From Bathynomus jamesi (taxonomy: Eukaryota > Arthropoda > Malacostraca > Isopoda > Cirolanidae), in assembly GCA_023014485.1 (NCBI GenBank), contig JAJOZX010003222.1:1-64000 (forward strand): 64,000 nt of DNA. The letters are read 5' to 3'. The position numbers and the translations under genes are program-made. The number at the start of each line of letters is the position of its first letter. The first letter of the stretch is position 1. The notes beneath the pieces are model-generated. The model made no database searches. It was not told where the DNA came from and saw only the letters and a list, made by a program, of their open reading frames with translations. Of this stretch, positions 21,756-30,805 are shown piece after piece.

Positions 21756-23960
21756 ATGAATACAAGAAGACCATTCTATTTGCTCGGATCTACAGTAGAT
21801 GATATTAAAGGCTCAAAGCTGCCCCCATATAGGCAAGCTTTTGGTTATTTTATGCACCTCCACAGAGAGAAAAACATGACAATCCGCGATGCTCTGCGTC
21901 AATCTATTCGAGCCACAATAGTTATCTGGGATAAGGCCAATATTCCTACTCAGCAGGAACCTCGTGCCATGAAGAAGTTAGAGAATTTCTTTAACGAATG
22001 GACTTGCTTAAAGAAGCATGCTTCCAGAACAAGCCAGAGCCATAAAACCAAGGAGGCTGATTTTGTAGAGCGATTGGAAGATCTCTTTGACATCGCCCAT
22101 GGAGACGCTGAGAAGCTGATCAAGAATCGTGAGGACTGGGAGTTCCTTCAACTGCAAAGACAAAAAGGTCGTCCTGGCTCAATCGGTGGTGTGGACACTG
22201 TACATCTTCACCGCACAAAAAATGCAGTCAAACGGTTGGAAGCTGAGGCAGAGAGAAAAAGAAAGTCAGAATCTTTGATGGAGGCGTCTACTAGTCAAGT
22301 TGTACTGGCTTCTTCCACATCTTCCAGCAACACTGATGAAAGTGAGAATGAGGAGGAGGAGCCCAAAGGAGCTTGTGCTTTACCAAAATCTAAGAAAAAA
22401 CGAGGCATGAAAAACATCATGACTATTCAGATGTCTGCTGCCCTGGATCGTACACAAATTTCCTCTAGAAAGGCAACATTTATCCTCGCAGAGGCAGCTA
22501 AAAGCTTTGGTTTGGACGCTTCAGATTACAACATAAACCAACATTCTATCCATCGCCTTCGAAATAAGAACCGAGCTCGTCATGCTAAAGAACTTAAGGA
22601 GCATTTCCATGGAGAATGTTCTATGACAGTCCACTGGGATGGCAAGATGATGGAGGACCTCACCTCGCACAAGCACATTGATCGTCTCCCAGTACTTGTG
22701 TCAGGACCTGGTGTTGAACAGCTGCTTGGTGTCCCCAAAATCCCAAACTCAACTGGAGAAGCACAAGCTGAAGCCGTCTTTAACTGCCTGAATGAATGGG
22801 GAATTACAGAGAGAGTAAAAGCAATTTGTTTCGATACAACAGCTTCAAACACGGGTCAATATAGTGGAGCCTGTGCTCTCATCGAAGCAAAATTGGGACA
22901 TGATGTTTTGTACTTGCCTTGTAGACACCATGTTTTAGATTTATTGTTGGGAGCTGCATTTGAAGCAACATTGGGATCTACATCAACTGGTCCAGAGATA
23001 TTGATCTTTAAGCGTTTTCGTGACAATTGGACTTCTGTTGATCAAAGCCAGTTCCAAACAGGTGAGACAGACACGATTACTAAAGAAGCAATTATCCAGT
23101 CTAAAACTGAACTAATTCAGTTTGCTAGATCCCAGGCACCTATGCTACGGGATGACTATCAAGAACTTTTGGATCTGTCCATCATCTTTCTTGGAGGTGT
23201 CCCCAATAAAGGCATCAAGTTTCGTGCACCAGGTGCCATGCATCGAGCTCGCTGGATGTCCAAAGCGCTCTATTCTATCAAGATGTGGCTTTTTCGAAAC
23301 CAGTTCAAGATGACTAAGACTGAAGAACGAGGAATTCGAGATCTTTCCCTTTTTTCTGTTCTCATCTATATGAAGGCTTGGACAACATCCTCACTCCCTA
23401 TTGAAACCCCATTTAATGACTGGCTCCTTATGAGGTCATTGATTAATTATCCTAACAAAAAGATTTCTGATGCAACTAAAAAAAAGCTCTCTAACCACTT
23501 ATGGTACCTGTCTGAAGAAGCAGTTGGTCTTGCTTTCTTTGATGAGCGAATTACTACAGATGTAAAGAAACGCATGGTAAAGGCATTAGAAGATGAGTCC
23601 ACTGATAGACCACCCAAGCGTCCTCGGATTCCTGAATCGACCTTCTGCTCTGGTGAAGGACTACACCAACTTGTTACAAGAAATACTAGAGAATTCTTTA
23701 CTAAGCTGAATTTGCCAGAAGGATTTCTGAACAAGGCACCCAGCACTTGGACATCCAACTGTGAATATTTAAGGGCCAGAGCTATTGTTGCAGCTCTATC
23801 TGTTGTAAATGACCGGGCAGAACGTGCAGTAGCTTTAGTTCAAGAGCTGAATAAGAAATTGACAGTGGGGGAAGAGCAGCTCCAGTTCCTGCTCCAAATT
23901 GTTGCAAAACACCGCCAGAGTCACCCAGTTCCATCAAAAACTGTTCTTCTCAAAAAATAA
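21756..23960 (+). CDS. Intact hAT-like transposase, 734 aa
   Basis: One uninterrupted frame. I start it at ATG 21756, directly after a perfect 3' splice site (TTTTCTTATTTTGCAG), so a 5' noncoding or short coding exon may lie upstream. Numbered from that ATG: an N-terminal helical region (1-175) with RQAFGYFMHLH, IWDKANIPT, LEDLFDIAH and GRPGSIGGVD. An acidic/basic linker follows at about 180-220. Then HWDGK (Asp295), FDTTASNTG (Asp360), CRHH (Cys389 to His392), a long insertion domain, and NDRAERAV (Glu689). The D-D spacing of 65 and D-E spacing of 329 are close to those I recall for Hermes hAT transposase, and the CxxH motif fits. No BED zinc finger is visible. Likely DNA cutting and joining enzyme. 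Confidence 0.85.
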   Translation: MNTRRPFYLLGSTVDDIKGSKLPPYRQAFGYFMHLHREKNMTIRDALRQSIRATIVIWDKANIPTQQEPRAMKKLENFFNEWTCLKKHASRTSQSHKTKEADFVERLEDLFDIAHGDAEKLIKNREDWEFLQLQRQKGRPGSIGGVDTVHLHRTKNAVKRLEAEAERKRKSESLMEASTSQVVLASSTSSSNTDESENEEEEPKGACALPKSKKKRGMKNIMTIQMSAALDRTQISSRKATFILAEAAKSFGLDASDYNINQHSIHRLRNKNRARHAKELKEHFHGECSMTVHWDGKMMEDLTSHKHIDRLPVLVSGPGVEQLLGVPKIPNSTGEAQAEAVFNCLNEWGITERVKAICFDTTASNTGQYSGACALIEAKLGHDVLYLPCRHHVLDLLLGAAFEATLGSTSTGPEILIFKRFRDNWTSVDQSQFQTGETDTITKEAIIQSKTELIQFARSQAPMLRDDYQELLDLSIIFLGGVPNKGIKFRAPGAMHRARWMSKALYSIKMWLFRNQFKMTKTEERGIRDLSLFSVLIYMKAWTTSSLPIETPFNDWLLMRSLINYPNKKISDATKKKLSNHLWYLSEEAVGLAFFDERITTDVKKRMVKALEDESTDRPPKRPRIPESTFCSGEGLHQLVTRNTREFFTKLNLPEGFLNKAPSTWTSNCEYLRARAIVAALSVVNDRAERAVALVQELNKKLTVGEEQLQFLLQIVAKHRQSHPVPSKTVLLKK

Positions 23961-24514
23961 CCATCAATGAGGTCGCACCTTAAAATACACCATATTGTAT
24001 AATCATTGTATATTAAATAAATGTTGTATAAGGAAATAATGCTAATTAAAGTAATTAAAGTATGTAAATAGCACTGGCATTTTGAATTTATCTCTATATA
24101 ATAAACTAATGGTTTTTTTTTGTAGCAATGCTTCATTGCTGATTGTATATAAAAAAAGAGCCAGGAAGGATTTTGGATAGGAGAAAAAGGATTGGGATAA
24201 AGAAGGATTGAGGACCAAAGGATGGATTATAACAACATCAAGGATAGGTTAGAAAAGGATCAATGATAAATAAGAAGGCCTATACTTATAAAAACGAATC
24301 AAACTAAAAAAAGAAGGAAGGAATTATGTGTATAATGAGCATAATCATATGTCAGGAGCTATTATGCCATGGTCACCATTTTTATTAGCCGGGGGCGACC
24401 CCTAAATATGAGCCAATTTGTGTCAAACTTTCAAGTTTTAGTTTTTATGCTAAATGGAACTATTTTAGGGGGCGCAGATAAAATAATTCAACATTTCAAT
24501 TTTTGACTACCCAA
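23961..24514 (+). other. 3' region of hAT copy 2
   Basis: Noncoding. Contains AATAAA-like signals (for example ATTAAATAAATG at 24013-24024) soon after the stop codon, then purine-rich sequence up to the right terminal repeat. Confidence 0.45.
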
Positions 24515-24525
24515 TAAGAGACACC

Positions 24526-24530
<5 letters not shown>

Positions 24531-24589
<59 letters not shown>

Positions 24590-24600
24590 ATATATATACA
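24531..24600. repeat. (TA)n microsatellite
   Basis: TA run between the hAT-like element and a mariner derivative. Confidence 0.9.
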
Positions 24601-24602
24601 TA

Positions 24603-25254
24603 CAGGGTGTTTCAGGAGGAAAGGTCAATACTTCGGAAGGTGATAGTATCGGTCATTGTGAAAAAAAAAGTTCATATGAACATTTGTCTAATTCTGAATG
24701 GTTACGGAGATAGAGCTGTTTGAATCTACAAATACAAAAGCATTGTTCATGGTAATCAAGAAGAGAAACCAATTACTGTTTCTAACATTTAATGTTTAAA
24801 CATTGGCATTTTGAATGATATCAGATACAGAAATGACAAATTTGTTACAGTTTACAATAGGTTTTCGAAAATCCCACCGTCAACCTCAATGCACTTTGCA
24901 TCTCGTGTGCGAAGATCGCATTGGTTCGTCTGAGTTGATCTTTACGTTCCTTTATGCGGGCAGCAGCATCCAAAATGCGCGCGAGCAATTCGTCTCGTAT
25001 ATCCACCTTTCTTTCGTAAACTTGACGTTTCGTCCACCCCCACAAACAATAATCTAACGGAGAGAGGTCTGGAGACCATGGTGGCCATTGAATGGGACCA
25101 CCGCGGGGGGAGGAAGAGCTGCGCGTGCATCAGATTCAAACAGCTCTATCTTCGTAACCATTCAGAATTAGACACATGTTCATATGAACTTTTTTTCTCA
25201 CAATGACCGATACTATCACCTCCCAAGTATTGACCTATCCTCCTGAAACACCCG

Positions 25255-25257
<3 letters not shown>
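24603..25257 (-). mobile_element. Internally deleted mariner-like element
   Basis: Starts CAGGGTGTTTCAGG after TA and ends with the inverted counterpart before TA. The inverted repeats extend about 130 bp (24603-24735 and 25130-25257). Between them the minus strand encodes only the transposase C-terminus: IQWPPWSPDLSPLDYCLWGW followed by RDELLARILDAAARI (25120-24845). The helix-turn-helix and first two catalytic Asp residues are absent, so it is non-autonomous. Confidence 0.8.
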
Positions 25258-25306
<49 letters not shown>

Positions 25307-25611
25307 ACTTGTGGTTGAAAGAATGAGCGAATTTATACGAGCATTATATGAGTAATCAGAAATTTACAATTCACCGAAGAAATAAACTACGGTACAGATT
25401 GTCACATCGATTTAGACCTAGCGTTTTATGTCCGATTTATCACTGCAATGGAGCTAAAGATAAAAAATTATACTAGCACTGGAAGTGGCACGATTTCAGG
25501 ACTAACATAGAATTCTTTTCTAATAATACCTGCCTCAAAATAAATAGTTCTATAATTTAACCTCACATGCATAATAAAATGAATTGGTGTCACATAAGAT
25601 CAAAGCCACCG

Positions 25612-25648
<37 letters not shown>

Positions 25649-25675
25649 GTGTGTGTGTGTGTGTGTACATATATA
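25258..25675. other. Microsatellites and unrecognised spacer
   Basis: (TA)n at 25258-25303, about 310 bp of unrecognised sequence without coding potential, then (TA)n and (GT)n at 25613-25666. Confidence 0.6.
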
Positions 25676-26258
25676 CAGGTTGTCCCAAAAGGTATGGCCT
25701 AAAAATAAACTTTTACAATTTTTTTATTATAAATGATAGAGTTAAATAACTATGATCAAAACAGACATGAATGCTTTAAGTTTTATTTAATATAGTTAGT
25801 AAACATCTACATGATATCCACCGTTCACAACAACTAGTCTAATTCTACGTACAAATTCTAAAAAAACTGAACGCATGAAATCTGGTGTAAATGATGCGCA
25901 TACCGTATGTCATAAAAAGGCGCTTAGCAACAAGGTGCTTAGCTTAACTTAGCCTAGCTCCTTAGCCTAACACATCAAATAGCCACGTACTGTAGTTGAT
26001 GCCGGAAGTTACATGCCGTAAACTGTTTAAATGATGAAATTTGAAATCAGTGAGTAATTTCCCTCTCTGAAATTTACAATTTGAACGTAGAATTAGACTA
26101 GTTGTTGTGAACGGTGGATATCATGTGGAGGTTTACTAACTATATTAAATAAAACTTAAAGCATTCATGCCTGTTTTTATCATTGTTCTTTAACTCTATC
26201 ATTTATAATAAAAAAATTGTAAAGTTTATTTTTAGGCCATACCTTTTGGGACACCCTG
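25676..26258. mobile_element. MITE with long inverted repeats (583 bp)
   Basis: Ends CAGGTTGTCCCAAAAGG and, inverted, CAGGGTGTCCCAAAAGG, both flanked by TA. The inverted arms are about 180 bp (25676-25855 and 26083-26258) and closely similar, enclosing about 225 bp without coding. TA target and CAGGGTG ends indicate Tc1/mariner mobilisation. Confidence 0.8.
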
Positions 26259-26299
26259 TACACATATATATATATATAAGTAAATATATAATAAAAATA

Positions 26300-26340
<41 letters not shown>

Positions 26341-26345
<5 letters not shown>

Positions 26346-26928
26346 GATCCAGAGAAATGGGACCCAAAAGAAACCCCTGTAACTCTTAAAGTATAAGTCC
26401 TTTTATAAAATCATACGCATCATTCGGAAGAGGATAGTTACAAGTTTGTACAGGATTGTATAGGTTTTGACAATACAAGACAAGATAAGATACAAAACAA
26501 AATAAAAGTGTTAGTTAAAACTAACCCTTGAAGATGACTGCATGGACTGTGGAACAGCTGCGTTTCATAACTGAGCAATATTATGAGCATGGAAGAAGTG
26601 TAGTTTCAGCTCTTAGAAGGTGATTTTGACATCTGAAAATTTGTCTTGAAAGATCTTTGAGCTGAAACTACACTTCTTCCATGCTCATATATTGCTCAGT
26701 TATGAAACGCAGCTGTTCCACAGTCCTTGCAGTCATCTTGAAGGGTTAGTTTTAACTAACGCTTTATTTCGTTTTGTATCTTATCTTGTCTTGTATTGTC
26801 AAAACCTATACAATCCTGTACAAACTTGTAACTATCCTCTTTCGAATGATGCGTATGATTTTATAAAAGGACTTATACTTTAAGAGTTACAGGGGTTTCT
26901 TTTGGGTCCCATTTCTCTGGATCACCCT
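26341..26928. mobile_element. Near-perfect palindromic foldback element (588 bp)
   Basis: Left arm 26341-26612 and right arm 26659-26928 are inverted copies around a 46-bp spacer. The outer ends read AGGGTGATCCAGAGAAATGG. Each arm carries the start of a transposase-like frame: ATG at 26534 encodes MTAWTVEQLRFITEQYYEHG, then a stop. This resembles the N-terminal helix-turn-helix (DUF4817-like) of mariner relatives. Most simply explained as an inverted duplication of a mariner 5' end. Confidence 0.8.
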
Positions 26929-26929
26929 T

Positions 26930-26949
26930 TATATATATATATATATTTA

Positions 26950-26987
<38 letters not shown>

Positions 26988-27270
26988 AATATAAGTAAAT
27001 ATATAATAAAAATATATTATATTCATATATATATATATATATATATTCCAGGGAAGATTGATAAAATTCAGAGTCATATACAGTAGATTGTCACGATAAA
27101 GTTTGAAGTAAACGAATTTCGGGAAAACCCTGCAGGTACGACACATTTCAAGAAAATAACAATCGAGTTTTGACTTGAGAAGCTTTCGTGAAGTCTTCCA
27201 AACGTGGCGATAAGCCCTAAGGCCATCTTGTCCATACCTTGAGTATATATAGTCATATATATATATATAT
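26930..27270. other. TA tracts and unrecognised spacer
   Basis: TA-rich tracts (26930-27046 and 27243-27270) around about 190 bp of unrecognised sequence. Confidence 0.5.
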
Positions 27271-27345
27271 AACGTAAAGAACGACGCTTGTATAGGAGAT
27301 ATTCCGCGCAAGACGAGAGAGAGAAAACGGAACAAATGAAAAAAT

Positions 27346-27421
27346 GAAGTAACCACCTGGGAATCGAACCCGGGATCTTCCGATTGCCGGTCAGACGCGA
27401 TACCATTACACCATGGACTTC
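27346..27421 (-). ncRNA. tRNA-like Pol III unit 1
   Basis: A box TGGTGTAATGG and B box GGTTCGATTCC at tRNA-like spacing. Five-pair anticodon-like stem TCTGA/TCGGA around loop CCGGCAA. The acceptor end is irregular (GAAGT pairs ACTTC with two unpaired bases), and position 33 is C, not T. It is therefore tRNA-derived, not a normal tRNA. A T6 run follows. Confidence 0.65.
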
Positions 27422-27612
27422 ACTCTTCCAAATGCCGTAATTCTTCTACATACTCGCAGAAACCAATGCCCCAAGGGGGCACCTCCCGCCTGCCGTAACA
27501 TTATATACATTCAACTGCAAAGAACACGCAGTATAAATAACGTAAAGAACGACGCTTGTATAGGAGATATTCCGCGCAAGACGAGAGAGAAAAACGGAAC
27601 AAATGAAAAAAT

Positions 27613-27688
27613 GAAGTAACCACCTGGGAATCGAACCCGGGATCTTCCGATTGCCGGTCAGACGCGATACCATTACACCATGGACTTC
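27613..27688 (-). ncRNA. tRNA-like Pol III unit 2
   Basis: Same core as unit 1, 267 bp away, with all boxes intact. Confidence 0.65.
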
Positions 27689-27879
27689 ACTCTTCCAAAT
27701 GCCGTAATTCTTCTACATACTCGCAGAAACCAATGCCCAAGGGGGCACCTCCCGCATGCCGTAACATTATATACATTCAACTGCAAAGAACACGCAGTAT
27801 AAATAACGTAAAGAACGACGCTTGTATAGGAGATATTCCGCGCAAGACGAGAGAGAGAAAACGGAACAAATGAAAAAAT

Positions 27880-27955
27880 GAAGTAACCACCTGGGAATCG
27901 AACCCGGGATCTTCCGATTGCCGGTCAGACGCGATACCATTACACCATGGACTTC
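27880..27955 (-). ncRNA. tRNA-like Pol III unit 3
   Basis: Same core as unit 1, last of the minus-strand units before the orientation switch. Confidence 0.65.
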
Positions 27956-28197
27956 ACTCTTCCAAATGCCGTAATTCTTCTACATACTCGCAGAAACCAA
28001 TGCCCCAAGGGGGCACCTCCCGCATGCCGTAACATCTCGTCTTGCGCGGAATATCTCCTATACAAGCGTCGTTCTTTACGTTATTATACTGCGTGTTCTT
28101 TGCAGTTGAATGTATATATGTTACGGCATGCGGGAGGTGCCCCCTTGGGGCATTGGTTTCTGCGAGTATGTAGAAGAATTACGGCATTTGGAAGAGT

Positions 28198-28273
28198 GAA
28201 GTCCATGGTGTAATGGTATCGCGTCTGACCGGCAATCGGAAGATCCCGGGTTCGATTCCCAGGTGGTTACTTC
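28198..28273 (+). ncRNA. tRNA-like Pol III unit 4
   Basis: First plus-strand unit. A box, B box and downstream T6 intact. Confidence 0.65.
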
Positions 28274-28464
28274 ATTTTTTCATTTGTTCCGTTTTCTCTC
28301 TCTCGTCTTGCGCGGAATATCTCCTATACAAGCGTCGTTCTTTACGTTATTTATACTGCGTGTTCTTTGCAGTTGAATGTATATAATGTTACGGCAGGCG
28401 GGAGGTGCCCCCTTGGGGCATTGGTTTCTGCGAGTATGTAGAAGAATTACGGCATTTGGAGAGT

Positions 28465-28540
28465 GAAGTCCATGGTGTAATGGTATCGCGTCTGACCGGC
28501 AATCGGAAGATCCCGGGTTCGATTCCCAGGTGGTTACTTC
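28465..28540 (+). ncRNA. tRNA-like Pol III unit 5
   Basis: Core intact. One base is missing just upstream in the flanking TTTGGAGAG. Confidence 0.65.
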
Positions 28541-28732
28541 ATTTTTTCATTTGTTCCGTTTTCTCTCTCTCGTCTTGCGCGGAATATCTCCTATACAAGC
28601 GTCGTTCTTTACGTTATTTATACTGCGTGTTCTTTGCAGTTGAATGTATATAATGTTACGGCAGGCGGGAGGTGCCCCCTTGGGGCATTGGTTTCTGCGA
28701 GTATGTAGAAGAATTACGGCATTTGGAAGAGT

Positions 28733-28808
28733 GAAGTCCATGGTGTAATGGTATCGCGTCTGACCGGCAATCGGAAGATCCCGGGTTCGATTCCCAGGTG
28801 GTTACTTC
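28733..28808 (+). ncRNA. tRNA-like Pol III unit 6
   Basis: Core, boxes and T6 intact. Confidence 0.65.
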
Positions 28809-28998
28809 ATTTTTTCATTTGTTCCGTTTTCTCTCTCTCGTCTTGCGCGGAATATCTCCTATACAAGCGTCGTTCTTTACGTTATTTATACTGCGTGTTC
28901 TTTGCAGTTGAATGTATATAATGTTACGGCATGCGGGAGGTGCCCCCTTGGGATTGGTTTCTGCGAGTATGTAGAAGAATTACGGCATTTGGAAGAGT

Positions 28999-29072
28999 GA
29001 AGTCCATGGTGTAATGGTATCGCGTCTGACCGGCAATCGGAAGATCCCGGGTTCGATCTCAGGTGTTACTTC
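28999..29072 (+). ncRNA. tRNA-like Pol III unit 7, degenerate
   Basis: The 3' part reads GGTTCGATCTCAGGTGTTAC, with short deletions that damage the B box and T arm. Probably inactive. Confidence 0.55.
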
Positions 29073-29264
29073 ATTTTTTCATTTGTTCCGTTTTCTCTCT
29101 CTCGTCTTGCGCGGAATATCTCCTATACAAGCGTCGTTCTTTACGTTATTTATACTGCGTGTTCTTTGCAGTTGAATGTATATAATGTTACGGCATGCGG
29201 GAGGTGCCCCCTTGGGGCATTGGTTTCTGCGAGTATGTAGAAGAATTACGGCATTTGGAAGAGT

Positions 29265-29340
29265 GAAGTCCATGGTGTAATGGTATCGCGTCTGACCGGC
29301 AATCGGAAGATCCCGGGTTCGATTCCCAGGTGGTTACTTC
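29265..29340 (+). ncRNA. tRNA-like Pol III unit 8
   Basis: Core, boxes and T6 intact. Confidence 0.65.
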
Positions 29341-29532
29341 ATTTTTTCATTTGTTCCGTTTTCTCTCTCTCGTCTTGCGCGGAATATCTCCTATACAAGC
29401 GTCGTTCTTTACGTTATTTATACTGCGTGTTCTTTGCAGTTGAATGTATATAATGTTACGGCATGCGGGAGGTGCCCCCTTGGGGCATTGGTTTCTGCGA
29501 GTATGTAGAAGAATTACGGCATTTGGAAGAGT

Positions 29533-29605
29533 GAAGTCCATGGTGTAATGGTATCGCGTCTGACCGGCAATCGGAAGATCCCGGGTTCGATTCCCAGGTG
29601 GTTAC
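29533..29605 (+). ncRNA. tRNA-like Pol III unit 9
   Basis: Core intact through GGTTAC, then TTC is lost before the T6 run, so the 3' pairing arm is shortened. Confidence 0.6.
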
Positions 29606-29712
29606 ATTTTTTCATTTGTTCCGTTTTCTCTCTCTCGTCTTGCGCGGAATATCTCCTATACAAGCGTCGTTCTTTACGTTATTTATACTGCGTGTTCTTT
29701 GCAGTTGAATGT

Positions 29713-29745
29713 ATATATATATATATATTATATATTTACTTATAT

Positions 29746-29777
<32 letters not shown>

Positions 29778-30805
29778 ATATATAATGTGATTGGGATGAG
29801 AGTAAATTAAATCAAATTGAGTTTCATTTCGAGAAAAACAAAAGTTATTCTCATTTTGTAGAAACGATGTATAGGTATATAATTTTTTACTTACAATTCA
29901 GTGGTGGAGCAAATTGGTGCGTCCCCAGTTCCTATTACATCTACAGGTTCGGCCGGAGAAATGGGCGGGAAAATGTTGTCAACTTCTTAGGATGAACAGA
30001 GCGACGATTGTCCACAGTATTGAAAAACAGGATTGCACTCTCGACTCTGTTGATCACCAAAACTCTTCTCTTTGTATATACTGTATATATAATATATACA
30101 GTATATATATGTATATATACATATAAACACACAGTGTGTGTGTGTGTATATATATGTGTGTGTGTGTGTGTCTATATATATATAGCTGTAAAAACTCTAT
30201 GTTTGCATAAAAGCCACAACGATACTTAAATCATATTTCTATCTTTAATCACAGCACGCAAGATATATCGATCTATTTGGTCATTAACAGTTCTCGCGTT
30301 AATATCAAAATAAAAAACATGTTTCTAATATAAATTATGCTGTACGAAAACCAGAGTTGGTGAATAAAAAGTAACACTATATTAAAATGCATGGAAAAGC
30401 GTATTACATATTTATATACAACACAAAAATGCCCACAGATAAACTTATGATAGCACCTCGTCACAATTGGCCGAATTCATCGTAACTTGTATTAAAATGG
30501 GTTACGCGTTGCGTGAAAAATGAGTAAAGAATGATGCTCTGTGGAGGGAATGAATCTTTTATATTCGAGAGGTAGCAGTCCCCCGTCCCAATTCGCACAG
30601 ATGAAAGGTGCCTCCTACTTCATGGGACACTGATCTCATTGTAGAGCGGTGATGAGTGGGCATGGTTTTGAGGAAGTATTCAGCCATTTGTTCCAGGGAT
30701 AATGAATTGTATGCAGGGCATGAGCTTTAAAACGTCCTAAAACGAATCTTGTTCAGTGTTTCATTAATTACATCGTACTTTTTATATATATATACATATA
30801 TACAT
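29713..30805. other. Microsatellites and unrecognised sequence
   Basis: (TA)n at 29713-29784, TA/TG tracts at 30075-30185, and otherwise about 800 bp in which I recognise no gene or repeat family. No long open frame on either strand. Confidence 0.5.

Larger units (their letters stand above)
20051..24530 (+). mobile_element. hAT-like DNA transposon, copy 2, intact (4480 bp)
   Basis: The left end TAGGGTGTCTCTTATT (20051-20066) is repeated perfectly and inverted at 24515-24530. Both flanks are (TA)n, so an 8-bp ATATATAT duplication is compatible but not provable. A second shared inner feature is a GCGCCCCCT-like stretch near each end (20091 and 24470). It contains one full-length transposase gene and a nested non-autonomous element (20559-21509). 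The only element in the window that looks potentially autonomous. Confidence 0.85.
27271..29712. repeat. Tandem array of tRNA-like units with orientation switch
   Basis: Nine units with a period of 267-268 bp. The first three (27271-28033) read on the minus strand and the next six (28034-29712) on the plus strand, with a sharp switch at 28033/28034. Each unit has a 76-bp tRNA-like core, a T6 run about 5-10 bp downstream, a TCTCTCTC tract, CTTGCGCGGAATATCTCC, and a GGGAGGTGCCCCCTTGG hairpin-like block. Sequence identity between units is very high, suggesting recent amplification or concerted evolution. Confidence 0.9.

Noticed and set aside
22580..23758. Minus-strand open frames inside the intact transposase
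   Set aside because: They are shadows of the 734-codon gene, with no homologous frames in the other three copies.
27346..29605. Functional tRNA-Ala or tRNA-Arg genes
   Set aside because: The anticodon loop CCGGCAA has C at position 33 and the acceptor stem does not pair normally, so I call them tRNA-like only.
27271..29712. CRISPR-like array
   Set aside because: The 267-bp units are identical throughout with no variable spacers, and the sequence is eukaryotic.
27413..29790. Repeated open frames in the 27-30 kb array beginning MVSRLTGNRKIPGS or MDFTLPNAVILL
   Set aside because: They are readings of the tRNA-like core and its flank on either strand. Conservation is explained by the DNA repeat, and the frames break at every unit-level indel.
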